DNA of 64,000 nucleotides, taken from contig NZ_JARXYX010000010.1 in the NCBI RefSeq assembly GCF_029893585.1, positions 186,001 to 250,000 of the forward strand, in the 5' to 3' direction. The number at the start of each line of letters is the position of its first letter. Within the stretch, counting starts at the first letter, position 1. Of the stretch, positions 60,986 through 64,000 are shown in pieces. The notes under the pieces are model-generated. The model had not been told where the DNA came from. It saw nothing but the letters and a program-made list of their open reading frames with translations, and ran no database searches. Source of the DNA: Streptomyces sp. LBL. Its GTDB lineage: Bacteria > Actinomycetota > Actinomycetes > Streptomycetales > Streptomycetaceae. The position numbers and the translations under genes are program-made.

Positions 60986-62377
60986 GTGGCATCCCTGGCA
61001 TCCCCCTCACACCGCCGTTCCCTCCGCAGGCGGCGCGCCCTCGTCGTCTCCGCCGCCGCCGTCGTGACCGCCGGCCTCGGCGCCTCCCTCTTCGTGATGA
61101 ACGCGAACGCGGACGAGAACGCGGACGAGAACGCGGACGACAACGCGGCAGCCGTCGACCTGTACCACCAGACGCTCGCCGAGAAGGACGGCTGGGCGTC
61201 CTCCGGCACCGGAACCACCGGCGGTACGAAGGCCGACGCCGCGCACACCTTCACCGTCAGTACCCGCGCGGAGCTGGTGAAGGCGTTGGGGTCGGCCTCC
61301 GACACCACCCCTCGGATCATCAAGGTCAACGGCACGATCGACGCCAACACCGACGACGCCGACAAGAAGCTGACCTGCGCGGACTACGCGTCGGGCACCG
61401 GCTACTCGCTCTCCGCCTACCTGAAGGCGTACGACCCGGCGACGTACGGCACCTCGAAGCTGCCGTCGGGCACGGAGGAGACGGCGCGGGCCGCGGCGCA
61501 GGCCAAGCAGGCGAAGAGCATCGTCTTCAAGGTGCCGGCCAACACCACCGTCGTGGGCGTCCCCGGCACCAAGGCCGGCATCACCGGCGGCATGCTCCAG
61601 ATCCAGAACGTGGACAACGTCGTCGTCCGGAACCTGACCTTCGCCGCAACCGAGGACTGTTTCCCGCAGTGGGACCCGACGGACGGCGACGACGGAAACT
61701 GGAACTCCAACTACGACTCCGTGACCCTGCGCGGCGCCACCCACGTCTGGGCGGACCACAACACGTTCACCGACGCGCCGCACTTCGACAGCGCCAACCC
61801 GGAGTACTACGGCCGCGAGTACCAGATCCACGACGGCGCCCTCGACATCACCAAGGGCTCCGACCTGGTGACCGTCGAGCGCAACCAGTTCACCAACCAC
61901 GACAAGACGATGCTGATCGGCAGCAGCGACACCGACAGCGTCGGCAAACTGCGGGTCTCCATCCACCACAACGTGTGGAAGGGCATCGTCCAGCGCGCGC
62001 CGCTGGCCCGGATCGGCCAGATCCACATCTACAACAACCTCTACGACGTCACGACCCTCAACGGCTACGCGACGCAGTACAGCATCAACTCCCGCGCCCA
62101 GGCCCAGGTCGTCGCGGAGAACAACTACTGGACTCTCCCGTCGGGCGGAAAGGTCGCCAAGCTGCTGAGCGGTGATGGGACGGGGGCCGTGGCGGGCGGC
62201 GGAAACCTCGTCAACGGGACGGCGACGGACCTGGTGGCCGCGTACAACGCCGCGAACTCCAAGAAGCTGAAGACGACCGTCAACTGGACGCCGACGCTGA
62301 CGGCGGGCCTGGAGACGTCGGCGAAGGACCTGCCGACGTCGCTGGGTACGGCGACGGGGGCGGGCGTTCTCAAGTAG
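60986..62377 (+). CDS. Secreted pectate lyase (PL1)
   Basis: A 463-residue enzyme. The signal peptide has RRSLRRRRALVVSAAAVVTA and ends near residue 42, then an odd DENADENADDN repeat. The parallel beta-helix carries VRNLTF, DSVTLRGATHVWADHNTFTD and VSIHHNVWKGIVQRAPLARI, with the catalytic Arg in the last. It cleaves polygalacturonate by beta-elimination with calcium, so it helps to degrade plant matter. GTG start after AAGGA. The stop overlaps the convergent gene by eight bases. Confidence 0.9.
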   Translation: MASLASPSHRRSLRRRRALVVSAAAVVTAGLGASLFVMNANADENADENADDNAAAVDLYHQTLAEKDGWASSGTGTTGGTKADAAHTFTVSTRAELVKALGSASDTTPRIIKVNGTIDANTDDADKKLTCADYASGTGYSLSAYLKAYDPATYGTSKLPSGTEETARAAAQAKQAKSIVFKVPANTTVVGVPGTKAGITGGMLQIQNVDNVVVRNLTFAATEDCFPQWDPTDGDDGNWNSNYDSVTLRGATHVWADHNTFTDAPHFDSANPEYYGREYQIHDGALDITKGSDLVTVERNQFTNHDKTMLIGSSDTDSVGKLRVSIHHNVWKGIVQRAPLARIGQIHIYNNLYDVTTLNGYATQYSINSRAQAQVVAENNYWTLPSGGKVAKLLSGDGTGAVAGGGNLVNGTATDLVAAYNAANSKKLKTTVNWTPTLTAGLETSAKDLPTSLGTATGAGVLK

Positions 62378-63497
62378 CACACGAGACGCGCGAGGGCCGG
62401 GTGACCACGAGCTCCCGGCCCTCGCGTACCGGGCGGGAAGCCTGCGAAAGCGCCGGGGCGGCACTCTCTTCGGACGGAAGGGCCACTGGCGGGGGCCGAA
62501 GTGGACCGGTTGCGTCGCCCGTTCGGCAGCCGCGGCAGTGGCCGGGTTCGGGGCCGCGGAAGCCGCGGTCGCAGCCTTCGCAGTTCTGGAGCGGATGCCG
62601 GACGGCCGGTGGCGGTGCGGGGGCTCGGAACGGGGGCGGGGGTGGGAGCTGGGCGGCCAGGCGGTGGGCGAGGAGGGCTGCCGGGCGGCGCAGGGGCTCG
62701 TTCGGCAGGTCGCTGGTCAGCGCGTGGCGTACGTCGGTGGGGGTGAGGTCGCGTTCCAGCCAGGCGGCGACGCCGGGGGCGAGGTGTTCGGCGTCGGTGG
62801 CGGAGAGGAGGAGGCGGGGGTCTACGCGGCGGAGGCCGGCGAGGAGGTCGGTGGCTGTGTGGAGGAGAGTGGGGGACGGGTATGCCGGCCGGGGGACGGC
62901 GGGCAGGGCCTTGCGGGGCGGGCGCTCGGCCGAGGCCGGGCGTCGGGCGGGCGGGCGGTGGGCCGAGGCCGCGTCGGCTGTGCCTGCTGCGCATGCCGTG
63001 TCTGCCGTGCTGTGGTGTCCGGCGGGCGGCCTGTGGGCATCGGCCGCTTCTGTCGTGCCTGTTGCCTCGGCCGCGACTGCCGTGCCTGCCGCTTCTGTCG
63101 CGTCGGCCGTGCCGTGGTGTCCGGGGCGGTTGCAGGAGACCGTACGGGTGACGATGTGGCCGGTCTCGACGCGTACGCGGGTGCGGCGCAGGTAGCCGTG
63201 GGTCTCCAGCTCGCGCAGGGCGGCGGCGATACGAGTGGGGCCCTCGGGGAAGCGGGCGGCGAGGGTCTTGATGTCGACGGAAGTGCCGCGGCGCACCGAC
63301 TGGATGTAGCACCCCAGCCCGATGGCGAGGCCCGACAGCTCCTTGTGCTGGATGAGGTGGTTGCCGATCACCGTGAACTTCTCGGTGTGGCGGACGTTGT
63401 CGTGGACGACGCCGGACTGGTGCCGCTCGTGGGGGTGGTTCTCGCCCGGGATACGGGACTCGGCGCACGTAGACGCGCTAGGGTTTTCGGTGTCCAT
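62370..63497 (-). CDS. Winged-helix protein with Ala/Pro-rich linker
   Basis: A 375-residue protein. Residues 38-115 make a winged helix (FTVIGNHLIQHKELSGLAIG, DIKTLAARFPEGPTRIAAAL). A low-complexity Ala/Thr/Pro/His linker and a helical part (LLHTATDLLAGLRRVDPRLL) follow. Near the end is a Cys-rich NCEGCDRGFRGPEPGHCRGC knuckle that may bind zinc. Common in Streptomyces, function unknown; the wing suggests DNA binding. Confidence 0.75.
   Translation of the reverse strand: MDTENPSASTCAESRIPGENHPHERHQSGVVHDNVRHTEKFTVIGNHLIQHKELSGLAIGLGCYIQSVRRGTSVDIKTLAARFPEGPTRIAAALRELETHGYLRRTRVRVETGHIVTRTVSCNRPGHHGTADATEAAGTAVAAEATGTTEAADAHRPPAGHHSTADTACAAGTADAASAHRPPARRPASAERPPRKALPAVPRPAYPSPTLLHTATDLLAGLRRVDPRLLLSATDAEHLAPGVAAWLERDLTPTDVRHALTSDLPNEPLRRPAALLAHRLAAQLPPPPPFRAPAPPPAVRHPLQNCEGCDRGFRGPEPGHCRGCRTGDATGPLRPPPVALPSEESAAPALSQASRPVREGRELVVTRPSRVSCAT
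62389..62426. terminator. Stem-loop at the end of the pectate lyase gene
   Basis: CGCGAGGGCCGGG and CCCGGCCCTCGCG form a perfect 13-bp stem. It lies 11 bases after the pectate lyase stop and inside the last codons of the opposing gene. Confidence 0.7.
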
Positions 63498-64000
63498 CAG
63501 GAAGGGCCTAACTTCCTCGGTGGGCAGGCCCTCGCAGGGATCGCTAGTCCCGGCGGGGGCCGACTCATGTCTGGGGTCGTGCTCTGTCGCGCTGAGCGTA
63601 AGCCAGGCAACCCATCCAAAATCCAGCCGAGTTGGGCATATTCACTCGGGGGAGTGAGTGTGCCCGGCGGGAGGGAGGGGTGGGGCTTGGTGGGGTGCTT
63701 TCTCCCCGGTGGGTAGTACATAGGGAGCGCAGGGCGGACCGAAGTGTGGGTTCTCATGCTTCGGGAGCGGGGATCCAGCCAAAACGGGGCGCTTCGATGG
63801 AAAGCGGTCGGCTCCGGTGAGCGGTCGCGCGTGAGTGGTGCTACCCGCCTTCGAGGCCGATGGGCCGATGGGCCGACCGGCGAGCCCGGCGGGCCCGGCT
63901 GGGGCGGCACCCTCAGGCGGGAGGCCCAAGGCCCGGCGGTGGCGGCGGAGCACGGAGGACTTCCCCAGCGTGCGCGCCTGCGGCCGGTAGCCGGGGCCGC
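63498..64000. other. Right end, no supported gene
   Basis: 503 bp without a gene I can defend. Open frames here are GC artefacts with no recognisable family. The 14-bp inverted repeat at 63634-63665 is the only clear structure. The last 150 bases may belong to a gene beyond the window. Confidence 0.5.
63634..63665. repeat. Inverted repeat upstream of the winged-helix gene
   Basis: GGGCATATTCACTC and GAGTGAGTGTGCCC pair at 12 of 14 positions around GGGG. It is 137 bp before the start of the winged-helix gene and may be its operator. Confidence 0.5.

Noticed and set aside
63497..63953. Overlapping minus-strand frames at the right end
   Set aside because: Low-complexity Pro/Arg/Ser content, no ribosome site, no recognised domain.

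Overview
The window reads as core chromosome of a Streptomyces: very high G+C, strong third-position GC bias, GTG starts, purine-rich ribosome binding sites, and families such as Bpa, DUF397, DUF5753, DUF6458 and CU044_5270 that are typical of this group. From memory, the gene order resembles the S. coelicolor interval around SCO3790-SCO3840, on one side of oriC. Two perfect copies of the ParB site parS (12680 and 53992) agree with a position near the origin. I see no rRNA, tRNA, CRISPR array or intact insertion sequence.

Layout. 1-1858: end of an HTTM membrane protein and a TrmH/SpoU RNA methyltransferase. 1875-10263: aromatic and branched-chain catabolism, with paaN diverging from a 3-hydroxyacyl-CoA dehydrogenase, a TetR regulator, an Lrp/AsnC regulator and a complete E1alpha-E1beta-E2 dehydrogenase operon. 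One palindrome type occurs both in the paaN promoter and in front of the dehydrogenase operon. 10325-13784: MobA, MoeA and a 2-TM potassium channel. 14061-21643: quinone oxidoreductase, surface-like protein, proteasome activator Bpa, two Ser/Thr kinases and a phosphotransferase. 22250-25896: a second dehydrogenase operon.

26008-41216 is more accessory. It holds regulatory modules made of an ATP-binding anti-sigma-like protein divergent from an Xre/DUF5753 regulator plus DUF397 protein(s), a D-Ala-D-Ala carboxypeptidase, two transporters, a nitrilase-type hydrolase, a LURP-one protein, a two-domain peptidoglycan hydrolase flanked by a 41-bp direct repeat and AraC debris, a cupin that lost its native start, and an ECF sigma factor with a membrane partner. 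41254-51411 holds a transposase scrap, a 54-residue sortase-signal-like peptide, a GT2 glycosyltransferase, M18 aminopeptidase, acyl-CoA dehydrogenase, SseB-like protein, a TetR/MFS efflux pair with three operator-like sites, and pirin.

51510-64000 holds a truncated winged-helix remnant, a PAS-GAF-SpoIIE phosphatase-ATPase, parS plus aspS, an MFS transporter, two gene remnants, a third Xre-DUF397-ATPase module, a PH-domain protein, a pectate lyase and a winged-helix protein.

The strongest leads are the three Xre-DUF397-ATPase modules, each with its own perfect palindrome, the two-site TetR regulon, the rearrangement around the amidase, and the two parS sites. No wholly new multigene system is proven.
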